Shown here piece after piece: positions 1 to 10,559 of a DNA stretch of 64,000 bases (position 1 is its first letter; each line of letters starts with the position of its first letter). Below the pieces are notes generated by a model that had not been told where the DNA came from, did no database searches, and saw nothing but the letters and a program-made list of their open reading frames with translations. Where the stretch lies: the NCBI GenBank assembly GCA_033239005.1, contig BSQZ01000050.1, forward strand, positions 3,531,001 through 3,595,000. The letters are read 5' to 3'. This DNA is from Lamellibrachia satsuma. Its lineage: Eukaryota > Annelida > Polychaeta > Sabellida > Siboglinidae. The translations under genes were made by a program, and so were the position numbers.

Positions 1-38
1 ACGGTCCCACAGTAACCCAGAATCCGTTTCCTCTAAAG

Positions 39-2441
39 GTTGACAACACTGACGCGGAGGGGAGGTTGATACTGTGCGACGCCCTCTGTTATGCTGAGAC
101 GTTCCAGCCACGAGCGATCCTTGACATGGCAACCTTGACTGGGGCGATGATGGTCGCCTTGGGCTCAGGCGCAACAGGTGTCTTCACAAACTCCACTGAA
201 GTCTGGCAGACCATGCTTAAAGTGAGTATGTAAGGGTGTCATCTGTTTAGTTTGTAACAGTGAAGTTTGAACAGTTTGAAACAATGAAGTCTGACCAGTT
301 TGTAACAATGTAGTCTGATCAGTTTGTAACAATGTAGGTTCATCAGTTTGTAGCAATGTAGTCCTTTCAGTTTGTAGCAATGTAGTCCTTTCAGTTTGTA
401 GCAATGTAGTCTGTTTGGTTTGTAACAATGAAGTTTGTTCGGTTTGTAACAATGTAGTCTGTTCAGCTTGTAGCAATGTAGTCTGTTCAGTTTTTAGGAA
501 TGTAATCTGTTCAGTTTGTGACAATGTGGTCTGTTCAGTCTGTTCACTAAGAAAGCATTTCTCTGCTTATAGGCTGGGTCTAGGACAGGCGATCGCGTCT
601 GGAGAATGCCTCTCTTCAAACACTACACGAAGCAGATTACTGAGTCTCAACTCGCTGATCTGAACAACATCGGAGGTGGTCGTGAGGGGGGAGCGTGTAC
701 AGCCGCGGCCTTTCTCAAAGTAAAAACTTCTCCATGCAGTTTAATACTGATTATATAAACAGCCCAGCCATATATTGTGTGTGGTGCATTGACCTGTCAG
801 AATGTAAAATCATCTTTGCATTGACACATTGACCGATGTGTTACTTCACTGTAGGTAGTTAGTGTCACACAAATTGTGTGCATACTCGGCGCTATAGTGA
901 TTATTGAGCTAATATTGTTAATAATCAATCAAACTGTGTGCATAAGATGACAAATAAAAAGTATTTTATCAATTGAATACAGACAAAATGTTTTTGCCGT
1001 TGTTCTCATGTAAATACTTATGATAAGCCAGTGTTGCTGTGATGATTCAAGTGTTACTGGTAAAATCTGGTTATGCTATTTCTTGGAAAAGTGGCTAGAC
1101 ACTAATAACTGTTAAATGGACCTATCTTTATAATAGCCAACACCTTTGCATGGCTCTTGTAGGAGATTGTTTTGATCAACAGAATGTGCATATGTCGACT
1201 ATCTGATGGAACAAATGATCACAAAGTGGATGTAAAATGTCTTCTAGAAAGACGGCATCATTTTCTGTATATTTTATCTTTCCAACTTATAATTTTTTAT
1301 ATACCTACCTATTAATGATTGTCAGCTGTTGTCGAATGCACAGGGGCCTATGTCATTATTAGAATTAAGTCTTTATTCACATTTCCTGTGTTTATGCTGT
1401 GTTCTTGGTCACACTGTTAAATTGTCTCTAGCATTTTATCAATTAAATACAGACAATAGTAGCACATGTGATAAACTAGTGCTGGTATGATGTCACTACT
1501 GTCATTATCTGTGTTATATGATAACTAGTATCTTTACATGACACTTAGGAAATTAGAGGCTATAAAATATTGAATTATGCTATGACGGCACCATTTATCT
1601 CACTTGCTTGCAGGAGTTTGTCAACAACAAACACTGGATGCACCTTGACATCGCTGGTGTCATGTCGAACAAGGCAGAAGTGTCCTACTTGAACAAAGGG
1701 ATGGCTGGTAAGGCGTCAGTTTCTCTTGTGTCTGTCAGTCCGTCTGTCTCCATCAGTTCATCTGTCTTTCTGTCTGCATGCTGTTAAATAATCTTAAAGT
1801 AATTATTTTGTATCCATTATATAACTTTTTTGTCGCAGGGTCTGAATTTATGGTAAAAAGATTGCACCACAACAATTATTATTATAAATAATAATGATTA
1901 GCATTATAAATAATAATAATTACAGTACTGCTACAAAGTTGTAAAGGAGAAGTTTTTTACATGTAGATGAGTCTTGGAATATGTCCATTGATTGTGACAG
2001 GATAGTGGAACATGCTTCAATGTTTAATTAGCAGTATCTGATTGATTTTTGTTGACATAATGCTAGTCTGTACAAACAAACATACATACACAATATATTA
2101 TTATTATATTGAGTAACGTGTTAGTGACTCCTGGACTGATTCAGCCTTGACCTACATTCTGAGTGTCAGCCACCTCAGTAAATGTGAGCTTTGCCAGAAA
2201 GTGGGAAAATGTAACATTATTTTTTTGCAAATCACAATAAAATTAATGTTTTGTTCAGAAGTGTGGCTTACGATATGGAACTGTTGTAGATGTAAGTATT
2301 ACATTTATACAAAGCCATTTCGGCTTTAAGAAATCAAAAACTATTCCCAACACAAATCCTCAAATCTGTTTTGTTTCAGGGCGTCCAACGAGAACAATCG
2401 TTGAGTTTCTCGCAGAGATGAGCAAACAGAAGAATAGTTAA
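39..2441 (+). CDS. LAP3: Cytosol (leucyl) aminopeptidase, last four coding exons
   Basis: M17 metallo-aminopeptidase that removes N-terminal residues from peptides in the cytosol, working as a hexamer with two metal ions per subunit (family knowledge). Exons read 39-221, 573-719, 1614-1707 and 2380-2441, joined in phases 0, 0 and 1, with GT/AG borders (donors gtgagt, gtaaaa, gtaagg; pyrimidine-rich acceptors). They encode about 161 residues ending at TAA 2439-2441. Exon 1 carries the family signature NTDAEGRL, whose Asp and Glu bind metal and whose Arg is catalytic, followed by the ATLTGA and [10 protein letters not shown] stretches. Exon 2 holds DRVWRMPLF and [10 protein letters not shown]; exon 3 holds HLDIAGV. 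No stop or frameshift is seen, so the gene looks active. The 5' two thirds lie left of the window. Intron 1 contains a minisatellite; introns 2 and 3 hold nothing recognisable. Confidence 0.93.
246..545. repeat. 24-bp minisatellite in aminopeptidase intron 1
   Basis: About twelve imperfect tandem copies of a 24-bp unit of the type cagtttgtaacaatgtagtc. The unit length is a multiple of three and copies lack stops in some frames, so long repetitive reading frames appear on both strands; I treat these as artefacts. The array ends about 27 bp before the acceptor of the next exon. Confidence 0.85.
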
Positions 2442-3640
2442 ATCATTCTTCATCTTTACATTTATTTTAATCAGGACACCCCGGAATCATCCTAGATAAA
2501 AAATCTTTAGAATATACACAAAGCAGTTTTACTGATGCAAATGTTTCATTTATATTTTGTTGATTTATTGCGGTTTAATTACTTATTTATAACTTAATTA
2601 CTTATGTATGATATTTGGTTAGCCATGTGGTAGTGATCTTGAAAAACAGATTTTGAAGAAAACATTGACAAAGTAATTTTTTTTTATTTGCAATATTTTA
2701 CCAGTATTATTTAGTTGTCAAATTATGGTGAAAAGCATTTTCTCTAGTGTTATGCAGAAGGTAGTTATCACGAAATAACATTAAGGATTAATTGCAATCA
2801 GTGGTGTTAATGTAATTACATGTAACTTAATACAATAAGTTAAAACTGATACAGCAAATATCTGTGTTTGTTGGTGTTATGCTTTGTATTTTGTATGGCT
2901 GTAATGATACACTAAACCATTTGTAACTACAATTAAGAATATCACGCCAGTGGTTTACTAAGAAAACCTTATTGAACACACATCTTAATGTCATAAGACA
3001 CGCCATACTGTTAAATAACCCTATGTCAAGAGTGTGGTATTCTGGCAATATTTGTTTGCCAAATGAAAATATATTTTTATACACCTTTTTATACATTTGT
3101 ATACACTTGGGTGGACCATGCTATTTGGATGGACCATGCTGTTTGGATGGACCATGCTATTTGGATGGACCGTGCTATTTTTTTCCACACTCAACCTATG
3201 TGACATATTAGTTCAGACTGCTTTGCTTCTGTGCATGCCGGCCTCCTGTAATACGTCACTTGTAGTCTAGATTACCCCAATTTCATAGAAGTGTCCATGC
3301 GCGTATCAGTTGTTCTAGTTAACATGTCAGCCCTCGGTCATTCGGAGAAATGACCGGAATCTTCCACTTTTAGAGCACATTCTGAGTGAACCTCTGGTGT
3401 GACATTCTTCATTTTAGTTGCACGTGGTTAGTTTTTATTATCTCTTAGGTGCATAGCCCAAAAACCATGACTTGTTTCGCATTAACGCTCAATTCGCCCA
3501 CTGTTTGCATCTTTGTCCGACACGTACAAGAGCATAGCATAACTGAATAAATATAAATTAAATAAAAAGTAACTGCCTGTGTGCATGTTTTCCTAACACT
3601 TTCATATCTGATACGTTAGTAAAGTTCATATTTCCTGAAC
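2442..3640. other. Aminopeptidase 3' flank, no gene seen
   Basis: AT-rich DNA downstream of the aminopeptidase stop, presumably including its 3' UTR; no single polyadenylation site can be chosen with confidence. A roughly 55-bp stretch at 2,937-2,992 resembles 42,116-42,178 in the inverted-duplication arm. No other gene-like signal is visible. Confidence 0.5.
3110..3182. repeat. 18-bp tandem repeat, four copies
   Basis: Four near-identical copies of an 18-bp unit of the form tggatggaccatgctatt. Single-base differences between copies (accatgctgt, accgtgctat) show slight decay. Confidence 0.85.
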
Positions 3641-3654
3641 TACTATATTACATA

Positions 3655-4200
3655 GCTCCTATTGGTGATATCATCAGACGACACAACCTGAGCTTCCATC
3701 TCTACGCTGATGATACCCAGTTAGTTACAAATCTATTAAAAGTGAATGATGACAAAGCGGCTGCTCATGTGTTAGCATCACGCAACGATCGAGCGAAACA
3801 TAATATCACTGTGATAAAAATAGGCGACTGTGACATAACGCCAAGTCGAACACCGAGCTACTTGAGTGTTGCGGTCGGCTACAAACAGTGACTTGTGTGT
3901 GCCGCCATCTCGTAGCCGATACGGCGACAGAACTTTCTCAGTTTCTGCTCCATGAATGTGGAATGCACTTCCAAGCGAGATGAAGACAATCTCTTGCCTT
4001 GTGACTTTTAAAAGACTCACAAAACGCATCTCCTCCACTTATTTATTTTATTGTTTTGCTTGTTCAATACTTCATTACATTTAATAACATTTAAAAATTA
4101 TTATCTTTAGATGTTTTTATGTCAGTTTGTGTGTGCGTGCGTGCGTGCGTTCGTGCGTGTGTTAGATATACTTGGTGGTGAATAAATGCTGTTGAATTGC
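3655..4200 (+). pseudogene. L2/CR1-type LINE reverse transcriptase, 3' fragment
   Basis: From 3,655 the plus strand reads the RT catalytic block (HLYADDTQL, the two Asp being metal ligands). It then jumps to the end of the ORF2 protein near 3,925-4,045, where a block of the form TFSVSAP-stop-MWNALPSE is seen, typical of ORF2 C-termini in L2/CR1-like elements. The part between the two blocks is largely missing and an in-frame TGA interrupts the second. A 3' tail with a short (gtgc)n run and aataaatgctgttg follows. It is a 5'-truncated, internally deleted dead copy. The clade is uncertain. Confidence 0.7.
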
Positions 4201-4623
4201 AGTGCCCGCACAATTATTGGTGACTCACACACGCCTAATATCATAAAAAAGCACCCAGTTTCCATCAGTTTCATTTATAGATGCATAAAACTGTGTGGAA
4301 ATACTGACATCGTAGTCCAATGTTTCAAGCCACTGTATTAAAAAAAGGTTTACATTAATTATTCATCAAACGATGTTGTATCACGTATGTGGCGAACGTC
4401 ACTTTCTCCAGTTACACAGCAAATAATCTTTATTGTCGGCACCTACAACCCTGAAATAGATAACTTATTAAGATAAAGTAACACAACTAAATGGATGGAA
4501 GGCGTTTCCTCGACATGTTTCTGAGTATTTCGTTAAGCCACAGTTGCAAGTGGCGACGAGGTAGCAACAAGACTATCTATACACGTAGAGCCGTGTATGA
4601 AACGGTGACTGGGCATACTCGCT

Positions 4624-5289
4624 GTGGTTTTAGGCATACTGAGAGAGACACACGTAACTTCAGCCATGAGACGTGTCTTCGTGGGCGCAGTCGTCGTCAC
4701 CCTGTTCTTGATATTTGTGTTTACTGAATTAAGTCTGAGGAGCGTCAGCGTTTGCAAGATTTACGACTCGGTGGTTCGCCATGACGCATGGAAGGACATT
4801 TTTGACGATCCTCTGCATCCGGACAAATCCGACAGTCGCGAGTTATTTGCCCGGCCTGCGTCAGACGACCAATTCTACACAACGTCTTACATTGAGCATC
4901 GCGGGAACTTCGAGAGAGAACTCAAGCGAATACACAGTGATCGCTTCATCTTGGGAAACTCGTTCGACTCGAAGGTCCAGCCTCGTCTCTACTACTGGCT
5001 GGCGGGTCGACCGTGGGTGAAGACCATATGCGAGACTGGGTTCAACGCCAGACTCAGCACGCTGCAATGGCTGACAGGAAGTGACGACACCGTTGTCTAC
5101 TCGTTCGACATCGGCACCCGACCCATGGCCCACTATATGAACAAAACCTTCCCTGATCGCCTACACTTGATGATCGGCGACTCGCGCGAAACGGTGCCGC
5201 GCTTTCCCGACAGTAACGTCAAATGCGACGTGGTAGTCGTTGATGGCTGCCACAGTCGCGAGGTGGCGCGTTGGTGCACGTTCATGTAG
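4624..5289 (+). pseudogene. Methyltransferase-like gene, truncated paralog
   Basis: A single-exon reading frame of 221 residues; the likely start is Met 15 (ATG 4,666), the position conserved in the paralog at 38.96 kb. A short cytosolic N-terminus is followed by a hydrophobic signal anchor (residues about 20-40), then a lumenal domain resembling SAM-dependent methyltransferases: VKTICETGFN (motif I), VVYSFDIG (motif II area) and VVVVDG. Against its paralog, the motif I glycine is replaced (NARLS instead of NAGHS), four residues are missing after DIG, and the frame ends about 70 residues early after SREVA. About 130 bp of upstream sequence is also shared, so the duplication was at DNA level. 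Loss of the glycine and of the C-terminus argues for a pseudogene. The substrate is unknown. Confidence 0.72.
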
Positions 5290-6214
5290 TGTAATCGTAA
5301 TGCCTTTTGTTTGCATGTTTACTCGAGTTCATATTTAAGACGTTGAGTCTTAATTGCGTGAGTGTTATGGATATGAAAACTTCGCACTGCGATTGATGAT
5401 CTGGCGAACTATGTAATCAATAATCCAAACAGTGACATTGTCTTCAATAACGTGCTCTACCATGTGCTCAGTGCGTGCAGATTATAGACATCAAACCGTA
5501 GCCGTCGTCTAAAAATGTGCACTAATTCCTCAATAGTGTGCTCAGCGACAATGTCTATAGTGAGTTATTGTGTTTTCCTTTGATTGTAAGTTCACACCTC
5601 AAATGGGTTGCAAAAACATTAAAGAGCATCATACCATTGTCTTAGTCAACTGGTCTTTTACCAGTCCAGTTGTATTAACTTTTACTTGATTGGCTGTAAC
5701 ATGTATAGAAATAACGCTTGTTAAGGAGACAGTTGTTTTGTTGTAGTTAATTAGTGCATCTCGATGATTAAGTAAGGGTTCCATGTGTTCGCAGGCTACT
5801 AAAAATAGATTTGGGGGAAATCATGAACAGGTCATTATTTAACAGGGTCATTAACAGTGATCAAGGTACTTAACGAGGAAACGAGAAACGAACACAATAT
5901 GGTATCGTACGAGTGCACACGTATTTCATTGAACAACACAAGCAGCATGATGATACAACAAGGGTAGCGTGTAATATCACTACTACGACTACAACTATGG
6001 CAAGTACGATGATGACGTGACTGAGAGTGTTGACCACTACGCCAGAGGTAGTGAGTTCAGGGGTGTCTCCACCTCGCTAGTGGCTCATGGTGATGATGAT
6101 GTGACTTGCGGGTGTTTTACAACACTCCAGTGGTCGTGAGCTTAGGGGTGTGTCCACCTTGCCAGAGACTCAATCGATGTACGATATACGATAGTACAGT
6201 CTACCCTGTCTCAG
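5290..6214. other. Intergenic stretch with an 81-bp duplicated unit
   Basis: No gene recognised. Two diverged copies of an 81-bp unit start near 6,011 and 6,092 (shared blocks gatgatgacgtgact / gatgatgatgtgact and aggggtgt-tccacct). They lie just beyond the 3' end of the Polinton protease and could be remains of that element's end. I could not find a terminal inverted repeat. Confidence 0.5.
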
Positions 6215-6646
6215 CTATTTACGCCAATCAAATACGTGGCAATCGTTACCTACTAAATCGGTGCCGAATATGTTGATAAAAGTTTTCATCGGAAAGCCGT
6301 TACAATAAAACAATAAATAAGCTACACAATATTGTCCACAAACGTTAGATAGAGGACACTGAAGTCTCTTGGTATTATGAGTTCACTCGGAACAATGTTC
6401 GTTCATGAAGGTGCGGAAGGCCGCGTGACGTGGCGGCAGGCCGTACGAGCAGAAGTAATCGCCGCGTCCGTCGGCATCTAGGTACAGCGCTATCCAATGT
6501 TCACCCGGTTCGTCGCCGTCGTCGGTGTTGCACACGAAGGCGACCGGCAAAGCGTCCATCGTCGTAGGCAGTCCGTCTTCGGCTACAACACTGCGAAATA
6601 TCGACCTAGTGCGCGGGTCCATCGCTAGTAGTCTGGCGATCTGCAA
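6215..6646 (-). pseudogene. Polinton adenain-like cysteine protease (PRO)
   Basis: Maturation protease of the Polinton virion-like particle, same fold as adenovirus protease. From 6,646 the frame reads a typical N-terminal helix region, then CNTD, the catalytic-His block GEHWIALY (His about residue 50) and YFCSYGLPP. A TGA at 6,383-6,385 interrupts the frame. Beyond it the same frame continues to a stop at 6,215-6,217 and contains VCGQYC with the nucleophilic Cys. The catalytic acid expected in the F-D-S-Y-G block is Cys here. The N-terminal Met is not clear. One nonsense change plus the acid substitution make it inactive. Confidence 0.88.
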
Positions 6647-6656
6647 AGTGGCCAGA

Positions 6657-7706
6657 TCAGTAGTCGTAGATGATGTTGGGGCTTTTGTCTATTTCCAGTA
6701 CGGACTCGAACTCGGCGTAGGCGATGACGTTCACGGAGTTCGGCAGCGCGTCACGGAAATGCGTCTCGATGCGCAAGTTGCCCTTTTGTACCAGATGGAA
6801 GCAGCCGCCATTGCACTCGTCGGGGGTCAGATCAAAACCGAAGAAGGTGTAGCCGTGCCGGAAGTCGCTGCGAGACAGTCCTTTCCCCTCGTCCTGCCAC
6901 ACCTTACCGGTCGAGGAGAACAGGTTCATGTAGCTCCTGATGAAGAGGTTGTCGTCGAAATTCGGTTGGAAAGGTTTGGAGGGTATAAGTCGCCCGTCTA
7001 TATACACTGCGAGGAAGTTGATGTCGTTGTTCGTGACGTGAAACTTTTCGTACGAACCGTTGTACGCATCGTTATCGATGCAGCACAGCACCAGACGTTT
7101 CGGCAGGGTGCCGAGGAACAGGTTCTCGTGCGTGTTCGATCGGGCGACCGCGGGAATGGAGTGTACCTTGCAATCGACGGACCGCGTCGGATACTTGACC
7201 GTACTCTTGTCGTGTGCGCCATCTGTACGGACGGATTCAGGGTGGCCTTCTTTGCAAACAAGATGGAATTGATTATATCGATCTTGTAATCGGGGTTGAC
7301 CACACCAGTCATGAGCGCAAACGCGGACTTATTGCGCACCAGTCGTATCTAGACATCAACGCTATTGATGAAGAATTTATCCTGCAGAAACAGGTCCAGG
7401 TGGAGACTGCCCATCATATCGACGATCCGACTCCGAACGATGTTCTCTCGTCGAGCCACGACCACTGCTGTTGGCGAGATCCAGGTAATCATCTCCCGAT
7501 CCGGGTATCAAGAATTATATCGGTCCACCCGAGTCGAGATAGGCCATGGGCTGATGTTCCACTGTATGCGTGTCAACGATGCTGATCTGAGCCGGGGATA
7601 CCCTCACACGACTATCTATGTAAGAAAGCCATCGTCGTCGAATACGTCGGCCTTTCGTTTCCTGGGCGTTTGTCTCTTGCGCTGTCTCGCCACTGTAGTG
7701 ACTCAT
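6657..7706 (-). pseudogene. Polinton major capsid protein (double jelly-roll, F54H12.2-like)
   Basis: Capsid protein family often labelled F54H12.2-like and inferred to be the double jelly-roll major capsid protein. Recognisable blocks run from the N-terminus (VSPAQISIVDTHTVEHQPMA, then DYLDLAN) through KFFINSVDV and NENLFLGTLPKRL-type sequence to an open C-terminal part (6,657-7,091) with NINFLAVYIDGR-like, FFGFDLTPDE and VIAYAEFE blocks. At least two frame changes and an in-frame stop (after NSVDV) occur between 7,100 and 7,515. A stretch of roughly 150 residues normally following DYLDLAN is absent, so the gene has an internal deletion. Confidence 0.87.
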
Positions 7707-8032
7707 TTCTTCGCAGACGCGCGTTTTATACGTTTACGAGGTCGCACACCGGTTGTCAAAAGGCCACTCAACAGGTTCTTACAAGCATCCGCGACGCGTC
7801 TTTTGGCTGCCTTTTTTATGCTCTGTCTAGACAAGACGTCGTCGGCGATGCGCACGCCGGTCTTCAACGCTCCGCTACCCAACGCCACGGCTCCTCTCAT
7901 GGTGAGTGGAATGGCGCTGCGCAGCAGACCTCCGAACAGACTGCCTAGTCCGTGTCCTCGCTGGAATCGGGCACCGGCGAAGTAGGGCAGTGCACCACCC
8001 GCCTGACGCGCGTAATAGTCGTTGTAATTCAT
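7703..8032 (-). CDS. Polinton small glycine-rich basic protein
   Basis: An open frame of 109 residues that overlaps the start of the capsid gene by four bases (ATGA type). It begins MNYNDYYARQAGG, followed by a GRGHGLGSLFGGLLR-like amphipathic stretch and a Lys/Arg-rich tail (PRKRIKRASAKK). This protein recurs in Polintons next to the capsid gene. Its job is not settled; the basic tail and amphipathic part recall small core or membrane-active proteins of adenoviruses, which is my inference. It is one of only two genes in the element without a visible break. Confidence 0.8.
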   Translation of the reverse strand: MNYNDYYARQAGGALPYFAGARFQRGHGLGSLFGGLLRSAIPLTMRGAVALGSGALKTGVRIADDVLSRQSIKKAAKRRVADACKNLLSGLLTTGVRPRKRIKRASAKK

Positions 8033-8034
8033 CC

Positions 8035-8910
8035 TCAGAACAATACGGTCCTACGCCGCCGTAAATGAAGTGTCTCTGTCACCCTACCGTACTCGAATGG
8101 CACGCGCCGTCCGGTGTCGTCTCTTAGATCCGTCTCGATCGACTTGAAGTCTGTGTACAACAGTGGTACGTAGTGGACGTTAGTGAAACAATCGGATACC
8201 GTGGCGCTGTGAGTTCGGCGAACCGGGAGGGACCCCAACATAGGTACGAGAATGTCGCTGACGATGCGAGATTCCACAACGTGCGTACAGATGTAGATGT
8301 TATCGAACCCTCGAGCCAAGCTCACCATGTTCTCGCCTTCTTTAATGAAGCATTACGAAACATGGGGTGTCTCACTAGGTGGGAAAACCACGCTAGCCTA
8401 CGGTGTGAGACCGTACTCGGGTGGACGTACTCGCGTGTGCCGCTTGCTACTACTGCTGTTGCTGCTGCCGGAGGACTGGTGTTCACTGACTTACGGAATC
8501 CTAACATGGGTCCCATCGCACTGTGATATAGTATGGTGAACAAGGTGTCTGGTGTCATGAGCAGCGTAATTTTTTGAGTGATGGGACAGTAGTTCAATTT
8601 AGCTCGTACCTTATTTGTCTCCATACGTTTCCGCCCTTTGTTGATATGGTTCATCAATGCTTCAGGACCTTTGCAAACCCCAGAGGCTCGTACTTGGGGT
8701 AAGACCCACAGGATATTTCTCATTGAGGAAGAACCAGACATCTTCCTCTGTAATGTTGTTCCAAGTATGCCGGTACTGTACCTCTACCAGCCCGCACTCC
8801 CACTCTTCAAACATATCGATATGTTGAGGCAAGTCCGTGATGTAATGCGCCAATGCATTTTCGGGATATTCATGGAAGCGTTGTTAGGTAGCGTCAGGTA
8901 GAAATCATTC
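8035..8910 (-). pseudogene. Polinton minor capsid (penton-like) protein
   Basis: Blocks typical of the Polinton minor capsid protein appear in order on the minus strand. FYLTLPNNAS is read just below 8,910, then HYITDLPQHID with EEWECGLVEVQY (8,780-8,853), a middle part near 8,500-8,740 (LGFRKSV), and an uninterrupted C-terminal third (8,035-8,328) with NVHYVPL, DLRDDTGRRVPFE and LHLRR. Each junction between blocks needs a change of frame, so at least three frameshifts have accumulated. The assignment as single jelly-roll minor capsid rests on family knowledge and neighbour order. Confidence 0.8.
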
Positions 8911-9249
8911 GAAATAACGTCTCAAAGTGGGATTGGCCAGCAGGTAACCCAACGAACTACTCAATAGGGCTGTCCACAGATTATAATACTCGTGACCTGT
9001 GGTCAGGTTGTAAATGCTTATCAAGATGACCGTGAACAAGACGATGACCTGACACAGAAAAACGATCTCCTCTTTGGGGCACACGGTACCGAACAGATGA
9101 CAAGGAGTGCTGTCTTTGTCGCTTAGCGCATCAGTATTGTACTCTGCTACGTCATTTTGCTCTTCTTCTATGACGGTAGTGATGGTGAAAGGCTCTGTTG
9201 TCGACTCGTCTGTCATCGCTTTAATGAAGCGACGACAGACGCGTGGCAA
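8905..9249 (-). CDS. Polinton small membrane protein
   Basis: An open frame of 114 residues: an acidic N-terminal half, CHLFGTVCPKEEIVF with two conserved Cys, a hydrophobic segment (VIVLFTVILISIYNL), then LWTALLSSSLGYLL and a short tail. This conserved Polinton protein of unknown role lies between the minor capsid gene and the integrase. The strong hydrophobic segment and the second apolar stretch suggest one or two membrane passes. No break is visible. Confidence 0.82.
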   Translation of the reverse strand: MPRVCRRFIKAMTDESTTEPFTITTVIEEEQNDVAEYNTDALSDKDSTPCHLFGTVCPKEEIVFLCQVIVLFTVILISIYNLTTGHEYYNLWTALLSSSLGYLLANPTLRRYFE

Positions 9250-9253
9250 GTCT

Positions 9254-10290
9254 TTATAGTGGACGAGAGCCTTGGCATCGATCCAGCTGTTGAATTTCGA
9301 GGGGTAACCATTTCACCAAAGCCTACGTTCGTCTGCCCACCTTGCGCCGCTGCAGTAACGATTCCACACGGTACTTTTTATCGGCGGATACCGACACCTT
9401 CTGCAGCTCCGGTTCATAGAAGGTTCCGTCCACCACTTCACCGAAATCGTCGACCAATCGGTACACGGGCGGGTCGGAGTGATGAACCTCGTGTAACGTG
9501 AAGATCTCTTCGCTCCAATTCGCCATTTATCCTTTTTCGAACAATCTCTTGACCTTACTGATGCGCACGCGATTCGACACACGCCCTTACCGTCGGGACC
9601 GTACAGGCGCTGCCACATCTCTTCTTGATTCTTCGCACTCACCTGTGACGGAGCCATGCCGATGTTGCAGTGGGGGTGTTGTTGTACGACTGCACAAAGT
9701 CCTGAAGGACGTCGATGTATCGCCACGTCTGGTGTTTCGTGAAGTATCGCCACATGCGCGAATTCAACGTTCTATTGAATCTTTCGACGATGTCGCCTTC
9801 GTCTCCTCGTTTGGAGAAGTGATGGATGTTGTACTTCTTCAACAGAGCCTGAACGGATCGATTCAGAAATTCGAGCCTGTCTGCAACGTCTTTGGCCAGC
9901 CTTTGGTGAACGTAATTTTCAGCGCTGTCACCATCGACGCCGCGGCCTTGTTCTTCAGCGGAACACACCAGGCCACTTTCGTGAAGACATCGATCACCGT
10001 GAGGAGAAAGGTCGTTCCGTCGTTGTCTTTTTTCAAATTCGGCCTGCCACTGCTGAAGTCGACCTCCCACGATGACGCCTCGTCTCCTGAAGCGATGTCT
10101 CGCCGGTTTGTGTAGGGTATAGGTGTACTGTTCCGACAACCATTCTTCTACGATTTTCTTCAGCACGCGCGTGACGGCGTAAGGCATTGACTCCGCTGTA
10201 ACTTGCCAAGCTTTTCGGGTCGAAGTAGACACTTTCGAGTTGTTTATTCTTCGGTGCCAGTAAAAGACGTACAATGCTTTGGCGGTGGTG
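9254..10290 (-). pseudogene. Polinton retroviral-type integrase with chromodomain
   Basis: DDE integrase that inserts the element. In order on the minus strand: SVYFDPKSLASYSGV (about 10,220-10,260), EEWLSEQYTYTLHKP, LTVIDVFTK, then LLKKYNIHHFSK with VERFNRTLNSRMWRYFT (the catalytic Glu region), SYNNTP, WSEEIFTLHEV, FYEPELQKV, and a C-terminal chromodomain-like NGYPSKFNSW near 9,280. The blocks lie in different frames, with at least four frameshifts and in-frame stops. The Asp normally in QAD reads Glu and the LQTD block reads LQTG. It is not functional. Between 10,290 and 10,560 only a hydrophobic unassigned stretch is seen. Confidence 0.9.
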
Positions 10291-10559
10291 GTGACGTTGA
10301 CCCCACAGCACAGTTCTTGACGAGTGACGAGTACGGTGGCGTACAGTAGGACACACACTGCCACGCCCACAAGGACGACAATGGACCGAGAGTCTAGTGA
10401 AACTATACTACGAATAGGATCTGATGAATCAATTGTTCGGCTATAACGTGTCCGAACATGTAAAGTCCACTGCAAAGTAGCGCAACGACGACGGAATGGT
10501 ACGTGTCCTGTGGATCGGTCTTAGCAGCGCACACTGTGCCACGGACACATACCGCACCG

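Noticed and set aside
165..663. Repetitive frames on both strands (Gln/Thr/Leu-rich and Cys/Val-rich)
   Set aside because: They follow the 24-bp minisatellite in an intron and have no family features.
3021..3206. Frame with repeated VHPNSM units
   Set aside because: Explained by the 18-bp tandem repeat.
4533..5133. Frames overlapping the 4.6-kb methyltransferase-like pseudogene
   Set aside because: Out-of-frame shadows; the same frames are not conserved in the paralog at 39 kb.
6525..7289. 254-residue plus-strand frame over the Polinton capsid gene
   Set aside because: Antisense shadow of the minus-strand capsid and protease codons; no family features.
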